From: Enterobacter sichuanensis
GTDB taxonomy: Bacteria > Pseudomonadota > Gammaproteobacteria > Enterobacterales > Enterobacteriaceae
Reading direction: 5' to 3'
Length of the DNA stretch: 55,331 nt
Assembly (NCBI RefSeq): GCF_002939185.1
Contig: NZ_POVL01000033.1
Coordinates: 1 to 55,331, forward strand
Shown in pieces: positions 8,527 through 16,458 of this stretch. A model generated the notes under the pieces. It was not told where the DNA came from, ran no database searches, and saw nothing but the letters and a program-made list of their open reading frames with translations. A program made the position numbers and the translations under genes. Numbering within the stretch: position 1 is the first letter of the stretch; each line of letters starts with the position of its first letter.

Positions 8527-8786
8527 GCGCTGGCCTCCGCATCAATTCTGGCTATATCGACAATCGTCAGGACTTTACTCAACCAGCAATACACGATAGC
8601 GGCCTGTTCATCGTTTAGTTGAGTGGCTAAATCGGTCATAACGTGAGCCAGCCCATTACGGGCGCGGGTCATACGTTCTGCTGTTCGGTCTGCCAGCGTA
8701 AAATCATCCGGGTAAGCCTGCTCGCGGGATAACATCGCTTCGGCTTCAAGCTCGGACGGATGGCGGTATAAGGCGTTAATGTTCAT
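8523..8786 (-). CDS. Small helical element protein, function unknown
   Basis: An 87-aa, probably all-helical protein (MNINALYRHPSELEAEAML at the N-terminus, then LADRTAERMTRARNGLAHVM). No family recognised. It starts with an ATGA overlapping the Icd-like gene stop, with GGAGGTG upstream, and overlaps the next gene by four bases. Gene coupling is the main evidence that it is real. Confidence 0.55.
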   Translation of the reverse strand: MNINALYRHPSELEAEAMLSREQAYPDDFTLADRTAERMTRARNGLAHVMTDLATQLNDEQAAIVYCWLSKVLTIVDIARIDAEASA

Positions 8787-9454
8787 GCTGCCACCTCCTG
8801 ACGGATACGGCCTGCAAAGAAACAGACATGATCTCGCGCCAGCGTGCGGCGGGCTTCGCGCTCAGTTTCAGCAGCAATGTGATGGATTTTGGCGGTAATT
8901 GTCGGCATGTCGCGGCGAACGGCAGCGATTAACCAGATAAATTGTGGATTTTGGGTAGGGGTAGTAGCCAGCATAGCGGCAGCCTCTGATTCATGGTTTT
9001 GAGAACCACCACCGGAAACGCCAATTTCGCTGGTGGTGAACTGTACAGGGTTGGCGTAACCGGGAATCAGAGAAACCGGCGCGGATTGCTCCGCCCCCAT
9101 ACAGTCCACCATTGAACGGGTGTAACTGCGCGGCACAAAAAAACACGCATAGCGCGTGTTGTGCGCTCTGATAATTACCGGGACGCCAATCCCGGCACCA
9201 GATTTTGCTGGTGCGCTATAACCATAAACCGGGTTGGCGATAGTCGGCAAGCCCTTTTTTCTGGACTCCAGAAACTCACCTTCGCGCGTGCGCGTACTGG
9301 TCTCGAAACTCTCCTCGTCACCACGACGAGAAAATGAGGAGCTGGCATTAGCTGGCACTGTTATGCCAGCTTTACCCTCATGCGCGTGCGCGATCCCGCG
9401 CAAGGTACACATCAGGCCAGCCAGGGGAAAGTCTCTTTTCTGGACGGCGGGCAT
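8783..9454 (-). CDS. Icd-like host cell-division inhibitor
   Basis: A 223-aa protein. Its C-terminal part (QFIWLIAAVRRDMPTITAKI, then AAETEREARRTLARDHVCFF and AGRIR) matches proteins annotated as Icd-like host cell division inhibitors in P4-like elements, named after the phage P1 icd product. The N-terminal half is low-complexity and probably disordered. The ATG at 9454 is preceded by GGAGG at a good distance and overlaps the stop of the BRO-N gene (TAATG), so I prefer it to the in-frame start at 9493. Function is by analogy; inhibition of division has not been shown for this protein. Confidence 0.65.
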   Translation of the reverse strand: MPAVQKRDFPLAGLMCTLRGIAHAHEGKAGITVPANASSSFSRRGDEESFETSTRTREGEFLESRKKGLPTIANPVYGYSAPAKSGAGIGVPVIIRAHNTRYACFFVPRSYTRSMVDCMGAEQSAPVSLIPGYANPVQFTTSEIGVSGGGSQNHESEAAAMLATTPTQNPQFIWLIAAVRRDMPTITAKIHHIAAETEREARRTLARDHVCFFAGRIRQEVAA

Positions 9455-10041
9455 TAGTGAACCTCCGGCAATTGAGGCTGATATTTGCGCCATAACTCAG
9501 TTTCTTCGGCGATTAGGCGGGACTTCTCACCTTTGCAGGCTTGCAGGTCTTTACCGCGCTTACTGGCCTTCTTGATGTAAGCTGCTTTGCGTTTGCTGTG
9601 GTCGTTCAGGAAGGCGAACGGCACACCATAGGAGCCAGTTTTACGAATAGACGGGATAACCTCGCGGAATACCCAGTTAGTGAAACGATGTGCGAACGTT
9701 CCGGCGGTGCTGGCCTTCCGGCTGCGGGCGATTAATTTGTAAAAGCCCGATTCGCAGACAGTACGCATAACCTGCAATCCACCGGGGGTGGGTGTTAAAC
9801 ACTCCCCCTTTTCATCGGCATCTAATCGCCTCAATGCGACTTTGTGATCGGCTATTTCCAGTGCCTCACAAACATCTTTGGCGATAAACCACGGATCGCC
9901 ATCCATATTGACGATGCGAACTTTGATACCCTCAAACCGGATAACGGAAATATCCCCCTCGACTGCTTGAGGAATTTTTTTCTGGCTAACGTAGGATTGT
10001 GGGGCGGCCTCCGAATTGAATCGGCTTTTTTCGATAGTCAT
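9454..10041 (-). CDS. BRO-N domain phage antirepressor
   Basis: A 195-aa protein. The N-terminal half (about residues 30-140) is a BRO-N domain: VRIVNMDGDPWFIAKDVCEA, LEIADHKVALRRL, a Ser/Gly loop, then FYKLIARSRKA and a WVFREVIPSIRKTGSYG ending. BRO-N proteins bind DNA, and in phages many act as antirepressors. The remaining C-terminal tail is basic and lacks a recognisable KilA-C or ANT domain. GGAG stands 8 bases before the ATG. It lies between the AlpA regulator and the Icd-like gene and is likely part of the switch from integrated to replicating state. Confidence 0.8.
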   Translation of the reverse strand: MTIEKSRFNSEAAPQSYVSQKKIPQAVEGDISVIRFEGIKVRIVNMDGDPWFIAKDVCEALEIADHKVALRRLDADEKGECLTPTPGGLQVMRTVCESGFYKLIARSRKASTAGTFAHRFTNWVFREVIPSIRKTGSYGVPFAFLNDHSKRKAAYIKKASKRGKDLQACKGEKSRLIAEETELWRKYQPQLPEVH

Positions 10042-10054
10042 ATTTTCGGCTCCG

Positions 10055-10489
10055 TTATGCGGCGTTAAACGCGTCCGGGTAGAGGTTCAGAATGTCGGTA
10101 ATATCCTGCTGAGATAGCCCGTGATGTTCATTAATGGCGGCATTATGGTTCACAAGTTGGATCACCTTGAGAACGTCGCCACGGCAGGAAAAGCGGTAGC
10201 GCAGGTGTGCGCCGATACCATCCGGGTTTTTCTCGTCGATACGCTCCAGTTGAATATCAAGCTGGCGCTCCAGTTCAGACGCATAATTACGCCCGGATGA
10301 AAGACGGCAGTAGCGCAGAATATCATTTTCTGTCCATCCCTCTACGCCAGTGCGCAGCATATAGACGCGGGCGCGGTGTTTCTTTGGGGTTCGCTTAGGT
10401 ACTTGTACCGGGCTGGTGGTCGGCGTAATATCAGACGTGCGAATATCTGAGTTAGCCGCCTGCTGTACGGGGCGGTTTTTCTTTTCCAT
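10055..10489 (-). CDS. Element protein, function unknown
   Basis: A 144-aa protein. The first 40 residues are Pro/Thr/Lys-rich and probably disordered. The rest is a compact domain beginning ARVYMLRTGVEGWTENDIL and continuing CRLSSGRNYASELERQL, which looks like a helix-turn-helix. The ATG overlaps the stop of the AlpA-like gene (TAATG). Position and sequence suggest a DNA-binding accessory regulator, but I recognise no named family. Confidence 0.55.
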   Translation of the reverse strand: MEKKNRPVQQAANSDIRTSDITPTTSPVQVPKRTPKKHRARVYMLRTGVEGWTENDILRYCRLSSGRNYASELERQLDIQLERIDEKNPDGIGAHLRYRFSCRGDVLKVIQLVNHNAAINEHHGLSQQDITDILNLYPDAFNAA

Positions 10490-10707
10490 TACGCTACCTT
10501 TCCCCGGCGCTCAGCCAGCCAGTTATTAATCTCTACCGCATCAAAGGCGGTCACGTTATCGGTGAGTTTTACCGGGCGCGGCAGAGTACCGTTCTTAACC
10601 CAGCGGTCAATAGTTGGCATGGAAACACCCAGAAGTTCCGGCATACGAAAACGGCGGATGTATCCAGTAGTAGGAAGTGCTGATTGCGCTGCGTTATGTG
10701 CTGTCAT
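10489..10707 (-). CDS. AlpA-type DNA-binding regulator
   Basis: A 72-aa MerR-like winged helix of the AlpA family: GYIRRFRMPELLGVSMPTID, then RWVKNGTLPRPVKL and FDAVEINNWLAERRGK. AlpA regulators (P4 Vis and relatives) control integrase and replication genes in satellites and phage-inducible islands. I placed the start at 10707 because AGGAG and AGGA lie just upstream and family members have short N-termini. In-frame starts at 10752 and 10776 would give up to 95 aa. It heads the operon that ends with the primase. Confidence 0.8.
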   Translation of the reverse strand: MTAHNAAQSALPTTGYIRRFRMPELLGVSMPTIDRWVKNGTLPRPVKLTDNVTAFDAVEINNWLAERRGKVA

Positions 10708-10812
10708 ATGTCCTGTAACTCCTGTGATAGCTGTTGAAGTTACGGTAATCATGTGAGCAGGGGGATTAGATGTCATCGCAACGAAAAATGGATTTTCGCT
10801 GCGAAATTATCT

Positions 10813-11694
10813 TTATGATTTAAAAGATTTGTTAGCCGATGAGAAATATTCATCCAGTAAGCGGGAGCTTAATTTTAAACCCCTATCCAGCATTTCTGCT
10901 TTGAGGGCTTCTTGTGTCCACCTTTTAGAGGTTGGTTCGGCTTTTTTTAAAGCGTTGAGCACCGCGCCAAGCAGTAAAAGGCTTTCATCGAGGTTCAGGA
11001 GACTGTTGTTATCACTGAGTGTTTTCTTTTCAAATTCTGCAATATTTTCTTTTCTGAATACGAACTCGACATTACCCAGCCCATCAGCAGGATAGAAAAA
11101 GGGATGATAACCATCGAGGCTAAAGTCAACAAACCTCTGTGATTCTTTGTCGTACAGTTTAGGTTTTCCATTTTCATCTGACTTGATGGCATATTCATTG
11201 AACGCGTTCAGAATATTCACCAGACCAAATTCTGTTAAGAGGAAAGCACCTTCCATGTTGTGAAATTCACGGGGAACCTTGTCGCGTGAAAGGTCAAACT
11301 CGTGCATAACATCTAAAGATTCTGCCCCAACCATCGGTAGATCGTATATGCCATGATTTATACGAAAAACATCACTGACTCTTTCTATATCTTCGTATTC
11401 ATAATCTAGTTGCTCGTTAGAATAGAACTCATCACCAGCAATGGTTCTAATTACTGCGCCGTCGCTATTGGTTTCAATGATCCATTTTTCACAAACCTTT
11501 CGTTGTGATGTTTTGATGACCTGTGAAGCGATAGCGTAACGGCCTTCATCCAGCATTGCTGAAATTGTAATGTGGCCTTCTACAGCCAATTGTAGACAAT
11601 CGGCTACAGATACCTTTTCACCGAGAGTTGTGGTTAACCTGTTTGCGGTTTCCTCGATGGTCAACCAACTTTTTAACTGGAACAATTTGCTCAT
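10813..11694 (-). CDS. Uncharacterised 293-aa protein beside the integrase
   Basis: A 293-aa cytoplasmic-looking protein I do not recognise. The N-terminus (SWLTIEETANRLTTTLGEKV) resembles a helix-turn-helix or excisionase-like fold. The middle is acidic and the C-terminus (RWTQEALKAEMLDRGLKLSS) looks helical and DNA-binding. The coding strand is visibly richer in A+T than the primase operon, hinting at a separate origin. The ATG at 11694 has AAGG 8 bases upstream; a GTG at 11709 is also in frame. Its place between integrase and AlpA suggests cargo or a regulator. Confidence 0.6.
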   Translation of the reverse strand: MSKLFQLKSWLTIEETANRLTTTLGEKVSVADCLQLAVEGHITISAMLDEGRYAIASQVIKTSQRKVCEKWIIETNSDGAVIRTIAGDEFYSNEQLDYEYEDIERVSDVFRINHGIYDLPMVGAESLDVMHEFDLSRDKVPREFHNMEGAFLLTEFGLVNILNAFNEYAIKSDENGKPKLYDKESQRFVDFSLDGYHPFFYPADGLGNVEFVFRKENIAEFEKKTLSDNNSLLNLDESLLLLGAVLNALKKAEPTSKRWTQEALKAEMLDRGLKLSSRLLDEYFSSANKSFKS

Positions 11695-11786
11695 AGCGTA
11701 ACCTTTCACGCAATGCCTAAAATAGGATTGAGTCAGGCGGTAAGGCTATCCGCTTTTCGTCCCGTCGAACTAGGCTCAATCTGTTC

Positions 11787-13055
11787 TTACGATAGCTTAT
11801 GCGCCTTTATGATAGGCGTCACGTTGTAATCTTCACCGCGTTCCAGTGCCACCAGCAAATCACACCACAATGTAAGTGCGGCTTTGCGTTCCTCAAAATA
11901 TTGGTAGCGGTTATAAATCCCTTCAACCCCCTTAATTCGGTGGTTGAGGCAGCGTTCGGCCACCACTGGATCAACGCCCAGCGCAGCAAGATGGGTACGG
12001 GCAGTACGCCGGAAATCATGAATGGTGTAGTTGGGTACATCGGGCATTTCAGCGCGAACCTTTGCCAGCGCAACGGGCAGGGTACTTTCCTGAATATGGG
12101 GGATCATCCGGCTTTGCATCTTTCTGGCTGGCAGCACCCATGCTGTATTGCATGAGAACGTGTGAAGCTCCCGTAGCCATGCAACTGCTGGTGGGGGTAA
12201 CGGTATGTCGATAGCATCGCCGTTTTTGCTGCGTTCTTCGGGTAAGTGCCAGATTGCCCCGTCTAAGTCGAATTCTTCCCAGCGGGCAGCGCACAATTCC
12301 ATCTTACGCACGCATAAGGTCAGCAGTAGCTTGAAGGTAAGCTCGTTCTGGCGGCTGAATCCCTTCGCCATACGCATGGCCTGAAACAGCCTGATCAGTT
12401 CTTCACGGGTTAACCATCGGTCACGGGCAACCTCTTTCCCGCCAGCGTCTGACACCTCAAAGGCTGAACACGGGTTAATCTCCAGTGCGTGCCGCTTAAT
12501 GCCGTAGTCAAATATGCGGCGTGTCCAGCGCAGAACGTCCGTAGCGATGGTTGGCGCACCACGGTCAACAATACCTTTCAGCATGTCGTCAATGTGGCGG
12601 GGCTTCACGTCCTCCACCTTCATGTTACCAATGCAGGGGTTTATATCTTTGTCGATACGGCGGCGCAGAATGTCGGGGTGCTTCCAGCGCGGCAGTATCT
12701 GACGCTCAAAGTATTCAGCCGCCAGATCTGAAACGCGCATAGCGTTCTTCTCTGCTTCCATCTTCGCCAGTGCTTCGGTTTTGCGCTCCTGCTTCTCTCC
12801 GGCAACGTCATAGCCCAGCGATACACGCGCCGATAATTCTTTGGCGGATTCTCTGGCTTTGGCTAATGACAGTTCAGCATAAGAGCCAATTAGCATAGCG
12901 CGGGACTTCCCGGCAAGTTTATAGCGGAATCTCCATGTAGGGATTTTGTCGGCCGCACGGTAACGCAGGTATAAACCGTTCCCGTCTGCCCGCCCCTCGA
13001 ATCGCTCCCCGCTCTTAATCCATGCACGGATCTGCATATCAGTCAGTTTTGGCAT
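11787..13055 (-). CDS. int: P4-type tyrosine integrase
   Basis: A 422-aa site-specific recombinase. N-terminal Arm-DNA-binding domain (MPKLTDMQIRAWIKSGERF to about residue 90), a core-binding SAM-like domain (RWKHPDILRRRIDKDINPCI), and a C-terminal catalytic domain. Catalytic residues visible are Arg in CVRKMELCAARW, HDFRRT, the His of CLNHRI, and the Tyr in IYNRYQYFEERK. The ATG at 13055 matches the usual P4-integrase start. A frame extending to 13283 would overlap yicC and is unlikely to be used. It recombines the element at the neighbouring yicC 3' region. Confidence 0.92.
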   Translation of the reverse strand: MPKLTDMQIRAWIKSGERFEGRADGNGLYLRYRAADKIPTWRFRYKLAGKSRAMLIGSYAELSLAKARESAKELSARVSLGYDVAGEKQERKTEALAKMEAEKNAMRVSDLAAEYFERQILPRWKHPDILRRRIDKDINPCIGNMKVEDVKPRHIDDMLKGIVDRGAPTIATDVLRWTRRIFDYGIKRHALEINPCSAFEVSDAGGKEVARDRWLTREELIRLFQAMRMAKGFSRQNELTFKLLLTLCVRKMELCAARWEEFDLDGAIWHLPEERSKNGDAIDIPLPPPAVAWLRELHTFSCNTAWVLPARKMQSRMIPHIQESTLPVALAKVRAEMPDVPNYTIHDFRRTARTHLAALGVDPVVAERCLNHRIKGVEGIYNRYQYFEERKAALTLWCDLLVALERGEDYNVTPIIKAHKLS

Positions 13056-13083
13056 TTTGCGAATATCCAAACTTTGAATAGGG

Positions 13084-13136
13084 GGTGTACCCAAAGTGAT
13101 GTACACAAACCTCATTGGGTACACCTTTGTGTACAC
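13084..13136. promoter_or_regulatory. GTGTAC repeat cluster upstream of int
   Basis: Four copies of a GTGTAC-type word stand just before the integrase start. GGTGTACCCAA (13084-13094) is exactly inverted as TTGGGTACACC (13115-13125). ATGTACAC (13099-13106) and GTGTACAC (13129-13136) fill in between and beyond. Candidates are autoregulatory operators of the integrase, AlpA sites, or integrase arm-type sites near the attachment core. Confidence 0.55.
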
Positions 13137-13181
13137 TCTAATCATGCGCTTTGTTGCGTCGTTATGATAGCCCATGATAAC

Positions 13182-13205
13182 AAAAAAGCCCGCTGGGTTG
13201 CGGGC
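13182..13205 (-). terminator. Rho-independent terminator after yicC
   Basis: Read on the minus strand: a GCCCGC/GCGGGC stem with a small loop followed by six T residues. It lies 41 bases after the yicC stop and just before the integrase promoter region, so it insulates int from yicC transcription. Confidence 0.8.
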
Positions 13206-13245
13206 TTGTTGTGATCTATGCGTCGTCTTGAATCTTGCTGATAGT

Positions 13246-14109
13246 TTACTCGATATTCTGAATCTGCTCGCGCATTTGCTCAATCAGTACCTTGAGCTCA
13301 ATTGCTGAATTCGTTACCTCAGCATTGATCGACTTAGATGCCAGAGTGTTCGACTCGCGGTTGAACTCCTGCATCATAAAGTCGAGGCGGCGACCTACGG
13401 CTTCTTTCTTCTTCAGAATGTTGTAGGTCTCTTTAACGTGCGCTTCCAGACGATCCAGCTCTTCTGCGACGTCAACGCGCTGCGCCATCAGTACCAGCTC
13501 TTGTTCCAGGCGGTTGTTTTCCAGCTGAACTTCCGCTTCTTCCAGTTTGGCAACCAGGCGCTCGCGCTGCCACTGCAGCACTTCTGGCATATGCGTGCGC
13601 ACTTTTGCCACTTCGGCGCTGACCCCTTCAAGGCGCTGCTCAATCATCGCTTTCAGCGCCTGGCCTTCGGTTTCACGGGCAACGATAAAGTCATCCAGCG
13701 TGCTGTCGAGGGCGGCAAGAATTTCAGCGGCAATCGCGTCCAGATCCTGCTCACCGGCGGCCATCACGCCAGGCCAGCGCAGAATATCAACCGGGTTGAT
13801 TTCGCCTTCATCGCTCTGCATTTTGACCCAGTTCGCTGCATTGACGAGCTGTTTCGCCAGTTTTTCGTTAAGGATCAGTTCGCCCTGCGCGCTGGCATCA
13901 GGCTCAAAACGCAGATTACATTCCACTTTGCCGCGCGTCAGACGGGTACGGATACGCTCACGTACCACTGGCTCAAGGCTGCGGAACTGCTCCGGCATAC
14001 GGAAATACGTTTCCAGGTAACGCTGGTTTACCGAGCGCATTTCCCATGTGGCGCTACCCCAGCTACCCTTGATTTCACGCCGGGCGTAGGCGGTCATACT
14101 GCGGATCAT
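13246..14109 (-). CDS. yicC: YicC-family endoribonuclease
   Basis: A 287-aa protein, full length against E. coli YicC: MIRSMTAYARREIKGSWGSA at the start and IEQMREQIQNIE at the end. The family comprises endoribonucleases (YicC/YloC); in E. coli YicC has been linked to small-RNA turnover. A second ATG two codons upstream (14115) is possible. The gene diverges from rph. Its 3' end flanks the mobile element and is intact, so integration either preserved or regenerated the coding end. Confidence 0.95.
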   Translation of the reverse strand: MIRSMTAYARREIKGSWGSATWEMRSVNQRYLETYFRMPEQFRSLEPVVRERIRTRLTRGKVECNLRFEPDASAQGELILNEKLAKQLVNAANWVKMQSDEGEINPVDILRWPGVMAAGEQDLDAIAAEILAALDSTLDDFIVARETEGQALKAMIEQRLEGVSAEVAKVRTHMPEVLQWQRERLVAKLEEAEVQLENNRLEQELVLMAQRVDVAEELDRLEAHVKETYNILKKKEAVGRRLDFMMQEFNRESNTLASKSINAEVTNSAIELKVLIEQMREQIQNIE

Positions 14110-14192
14110 AGACATTCCCGTTTTTAAAGGAGAGATGGGGGGATTATAGCTTTCGGGGGCTTCTCAGGATAGGAATAAGCGTCCTTTATCCG

Positions 14193-14198
14193 TATAAT
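14193..14198 (+). promoter_or_regulatory. Likely rph-pyrE promoter -10 box
   Basis: A consensus TATAAT hexamer 36 bases before the rph start in the yicC-rph divergent gap. The -35 region is weak. It is placed to drive rph and, through the attenuator, pyrE. Confidence 0.55.
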
Positions 14199-14234
14199 GC
14201 GCAGCCACATTCGTTTCAAGCCGGAGAATTCATC

Positions 14235-14951
14235 ATGCGTCCAGCAGGTCGTAGCGCCAATCAGGTGCGTCCCGTCACTCTGACCCGTAACTATACAAAA
14301 CACGCTGAAGGCTCCGTTCTGGTTGAGTTTGGTGACACTAAAGTGCTGTGCACCGCCTCCATCGAAGAAGGCGTTCCGCGCTTCCTGAAAGGCCAGGGCC
14401 AGGGCTGGATCACGGCTGAATACGGCATGCTGCCGCGTGCGACCCATACCCGTAATGCCCGCGAAGCGGCAAAAGGTAAGCAGGGCGGTCGTACCATGGA
14501 AATTCAGCGTCTGATTGCGCGGGCGCTGCGTGCCGCTGTTGACCTGAAAACGCTGGGCGAATTCACCATCACGCTGGATTGCGACGTCATTCAGGCTGAC
14601 GGTGGTACGCGTACCGCCTCCATTACCGGGGCCTGTGTAGCGCTGGCGGATGCTCTGAATAAACTGGTTGCGACCGGCAAGCTGAAAACGAATCCAATGA
14701 AAGGCATGGTTGCGGCGGTCTCCGTGGGTATCGTTAACGGTGAAGCGCTGTGCGATCTGGAATATGTCGAAGACTCTGCCGCCGAGACCGATATGAACGT
14801 GGTCATGACCGAAGACGGTCGTATCATTGAGGTGCAGGGCACCGCAGAAGGCGAACCTTTCACCCACGAAGAACTTCTCACCTTGCTGGCTCTGGCCCGA
14901 GGGGGAATTGAATCTATTGTAACGACGCAGAAGGCGGCGTTAGAAAATTGA
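14235..14951 (+). CDS. rph: Ribonuclease PH
   Basis: A 238-aa 3'-5' phosphorolytic exoribonuclease that trims tRNA 3' ends. The full-length sequence [20 protein letters not shown] through to [18 protein letters not shown] is present. There is no frameshift of the kind found in laboratory E. coli K-12 (rph-1). Its translation up to the stop is expected to control read-through into pyrE, because the attenuator hairpin begins a few bases after the stop codon. Confidence 0.97.
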   Translation: MRPAGRSANQVRPVTLTRNYTKHAEGSVLVEFGDTKVLCTASIEEGVPRFLKGQGQGWITAEYGMLPRATHTRNAREAAKGKQGGRTMEIQRLIARALRAAVDLKTLGEFTITLDCDVIQADGGTRTASITGACVALADALNKLVATGKLKTNPMKGMVAAVSVGIVNGEALCDLEYVEDSAAETDMNVVMTEDGRIIEVQGTAEGEPFTHEELLTLLALARGGIESIVTTQKAALEN

Positions 14952-14956
14952 TTTTA

Positions 14957-14984
14957 AAGGCGACTGATGAGTCGCCTTTTTTTT
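14957..14984 (+). terminator. pyrE attenuator
   Basis: A GGCGACT/AGTCGCC stem with a short loop, followed by eight T residues, starting only 7 bases after the rph stop. In E. coli pyrE a ribosome following close behind RNA polymerase at low UTP prevents this hairpin from forming. The same arrangement is seen here. Confidence 0.85.
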
Positions 14985-15018
14985 GCCTGTAAGACAGAAA
15001 AGACAAAGGAGCGAATCC

Positions 15019-15660
15019 ATGAAACCGTATCAGCGCCAGTTTATTGAGTTTGCGCTTAACAAGCAGGTTCTTAAGTTTGGCGAGTTTACGCTGAAATCCG
15101 GGCGCAAGAGCCCCTATTTCTTCAATGCCGGGCTGTTTAATACCGGGCGCGATCTGGCATTGTTAGGCCGTTTCTATGCCGAAGCGCTGGTGGACTCCGG
15201 GATTGATTTTGACCTGCTGTTTGGCCCGGCCTATAAAGGCATTCCGATTGCGACCACCACCGCGGTAGCGCTGGCGGAACACCACGATCGCGACGTGCCG
15301 TACTGCTTTAACCGCAAAGAGGCCAAAACTCACGGTGAAGGCGGGAATCTGGTCGGCAGCGCGCTGCAGGGCCGCGTGATGCTGGTGGATGATGTGATCA
15401 CCGCGGGCACGGCGATCCGTGAATCGATGGAGATTATTCAGGCTAACGGGGCGACGCTGGCTGGCGTGCTGATTTGTCTGGATCGTCAGGAGCGGGGTCG
15501 CGGCGAGATCTCCGCCATTCAGGAAGTGGAGCGTGATTATCATTGCTCAGTGACGTCAATCATCACCCTGAAAGACCTGATTGCGTACCTGGAAGAGAAG
15601 CCTGAGATGGCTGACCATCTGGCGGCGGTACGCGCATACCGGGAAGAGTTCGGAGTATAA
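15019..15660 (+). CDS. pyrE: Orotate phosphoribosyltransferase
   Basis: A 213-aa enzyme that joins orotate and PRPP to make OMP in pyrimidine synthesis. The PRPP-binding loop is [15 protein letters not shown] (about residues 119-133), and KAYKGIP-like residues occur as [17 protein letters not shown]. The ATG at 15019 has AAAGGAG upstream and matches the E. coli start. Transcription comes from rph through the attenuator. Confidence 0.97.
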   Translation: MKPYQRQFIEFALNKQVLKFGEFTLKSGRKSPYFFNAGLFNTGRDLALLGRFYAEALVDSGIDFDLLFGPAYKGIPIATTTAVALAEHHDRDVPYCFNRKEAKTHGEGGNLVGSALQGRVMLVDDVITAGTAIRESMEIIQANGATLAGVLICLDRQERGRGEISAIQEVERDYHCSVTSIITLKDLIAYLEEKPEMADHLAAVRAYREEFGV

Positions 15661-15734
15661 TTGTATTGCCCGGTGGCGCCAGCTTTACCGGGCAATACAA
15701 CCCCAGGCCGGATAAGGCGAAGCCGCCATCCGGC
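15661..15734. repeat. REP-type palindrome pair
   Basis: Two palindromes between pyrE and slmA. The first (15661-15700) has perfect 14-base arms, TTGTATTGCCCGGT and its complement. The second (15707-15734) is a classical REP with GCCGGAT and ATCCGGC arms. REP pairs like this occur at convergent gene ends in enterobacteria and can stabilise mRNA 3' ends or act in termination. Confidence 0.8.
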
Positions 15735-15741
15735 AACGATG

Positions 15742-16338
15742 TTACTGTAACTGAGCAGCCACTAGCGGCCAGCGGGCGTCAAAATCGTCCGTTGGGCTGT
15801 ATTTGAACTCGCTGCGCACAAAGCGGGAGAGCATCCCTTCGCAAAACGCCAGGATCTGGCTCGCCAGTAGTGTTTCATCCGTGCTGTAACCTTCACCTTC
15901 ACGCATTTTCTTCTCGCGCAGTACCTGGCGCAGCTGCGCTTCAATACGCTCGAAAAGCTGATTAATGCGGCCCTGCAGTCTGTCCTGCTCGAACATCAGC
16001 GCGTGGCCGGTCAGGATACGGGTTAAACCTGGATTGCGTTCACCAAAGCCCAGGATTAACAGCACAATCAGACGTAGACGCGCGGTGGTGTCTTTTTCGT
16101 CTTTCAGGATCAGGTTGATGCGTGTGATCAGGCTGTCTTCGATAAATTCGATCAGGCTGTCGAACATCCGGGTTTTGCTCGGAAAATGACGATACAGCGC
16201 CGCTTCAGACACGCCTACGGAGGCGGCCAGTTTGGCGGTGGTGATGCGTTGGCTACCATCGCTGGATTCAAGCATCAGCGCCAGAGATTGAAGTATTTCT
16301 TCGCGACGATTCCTTTTCGCGGTTTGTTTTTCTGCCAT
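15742..16338 (-). CDS. slmA: Nucleoid occlusion factor SlmA
   Basis: A 198-aa TetR-family protein that binds chromosomal SBS sites and blocks FtsZ assembly over the nucleoid. The N-terminal helix-turn-helix is [20 protein letters not shown], and the C-terminal dimerisation domain ends [18 protein letters not shown]. The ATG at 16338 matches E. coli; the frame could extend to 16398 without similarity. It lies downstream of dut, as in E. coli. Confidence 0.96.
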   Translation of the reverse strand: MAEKQTAKRNRREEILQSLALMLESSDGSQRITTAKLAASVGVSEAALYRHFPSKTRMFDSLIEFIEDSLITRINLILKDEKDTTARLRLIVLLILGFGERNPGLTRILTGHALMFEQDRLQGRINQLFERIEAQLRQVLREKKMREGEGYSTDETLLASQILAFCEGMLSRFVRSEFKYSPTDDFDARWPLVAAQLQ

Positions 16339-16391
16339 GTTACAAAATACCCCTGAAAATAAGCACTTGTCAGGCTGGCATCCACACAGCG

Positions 16392-16413
16392 ACCGCAAAC
16401 TGACGTTTGCGGT
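16392..16413. other. Hairpin between dut and slmA
   Basis: A perfect nine-base inverted repeat (ACCGCAAAC and GTTTGCGGT, four-base loop). No T-run follows on the minus strand, so it is not a strong intrinsic terminator. It may modulate mRNA stability in the dut-slmA transcript. Confidence 0.4.
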
Positions 16414-16458
16414 TTGTTATGACGTTATGGCGCTGTGAGATGCGTGTCTGTCGGGCGG

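Larger units (their letters stand above)
1..13245. mobile_element. P4-like satellite / integrative island, left end outside window
   Basis: The stretch between the left edge and the 3' end of yicC carries an integrase, AlpA-type regulator, BRO-N antirepressor, Icd-like division inhibitor, P4-alpha-type primase/helicase, SSB and several unknown genes, nearly all on the minus strand. No virion, terminase or P4 psu/delta/sid homologue is visible, which suggests a satellite or phage-inducible island. yicC ends with its normal reading frame, and an inverted terminator follows it at 13182-13205. The exact right boundary (attachment core) is therefore somewhere in about 13140-13270 and cannot be fixed without the other end. 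The element continues past position 1. Confidence 0.8.

Noticed and set aside
1..13245. tRNA gene as the integration site
   Set aside because: No tRNA-like cloverleaf sequence was seen between the integrase and yicC. The neighbouring gene end is yicC.
13056..13283. Longer integrase reading back into yicC (498 aa)
   Set aside because: The extra 76 residues have no integrase features and would overlap the terminator and the yicC end. The ATG at 13055 matches the family.
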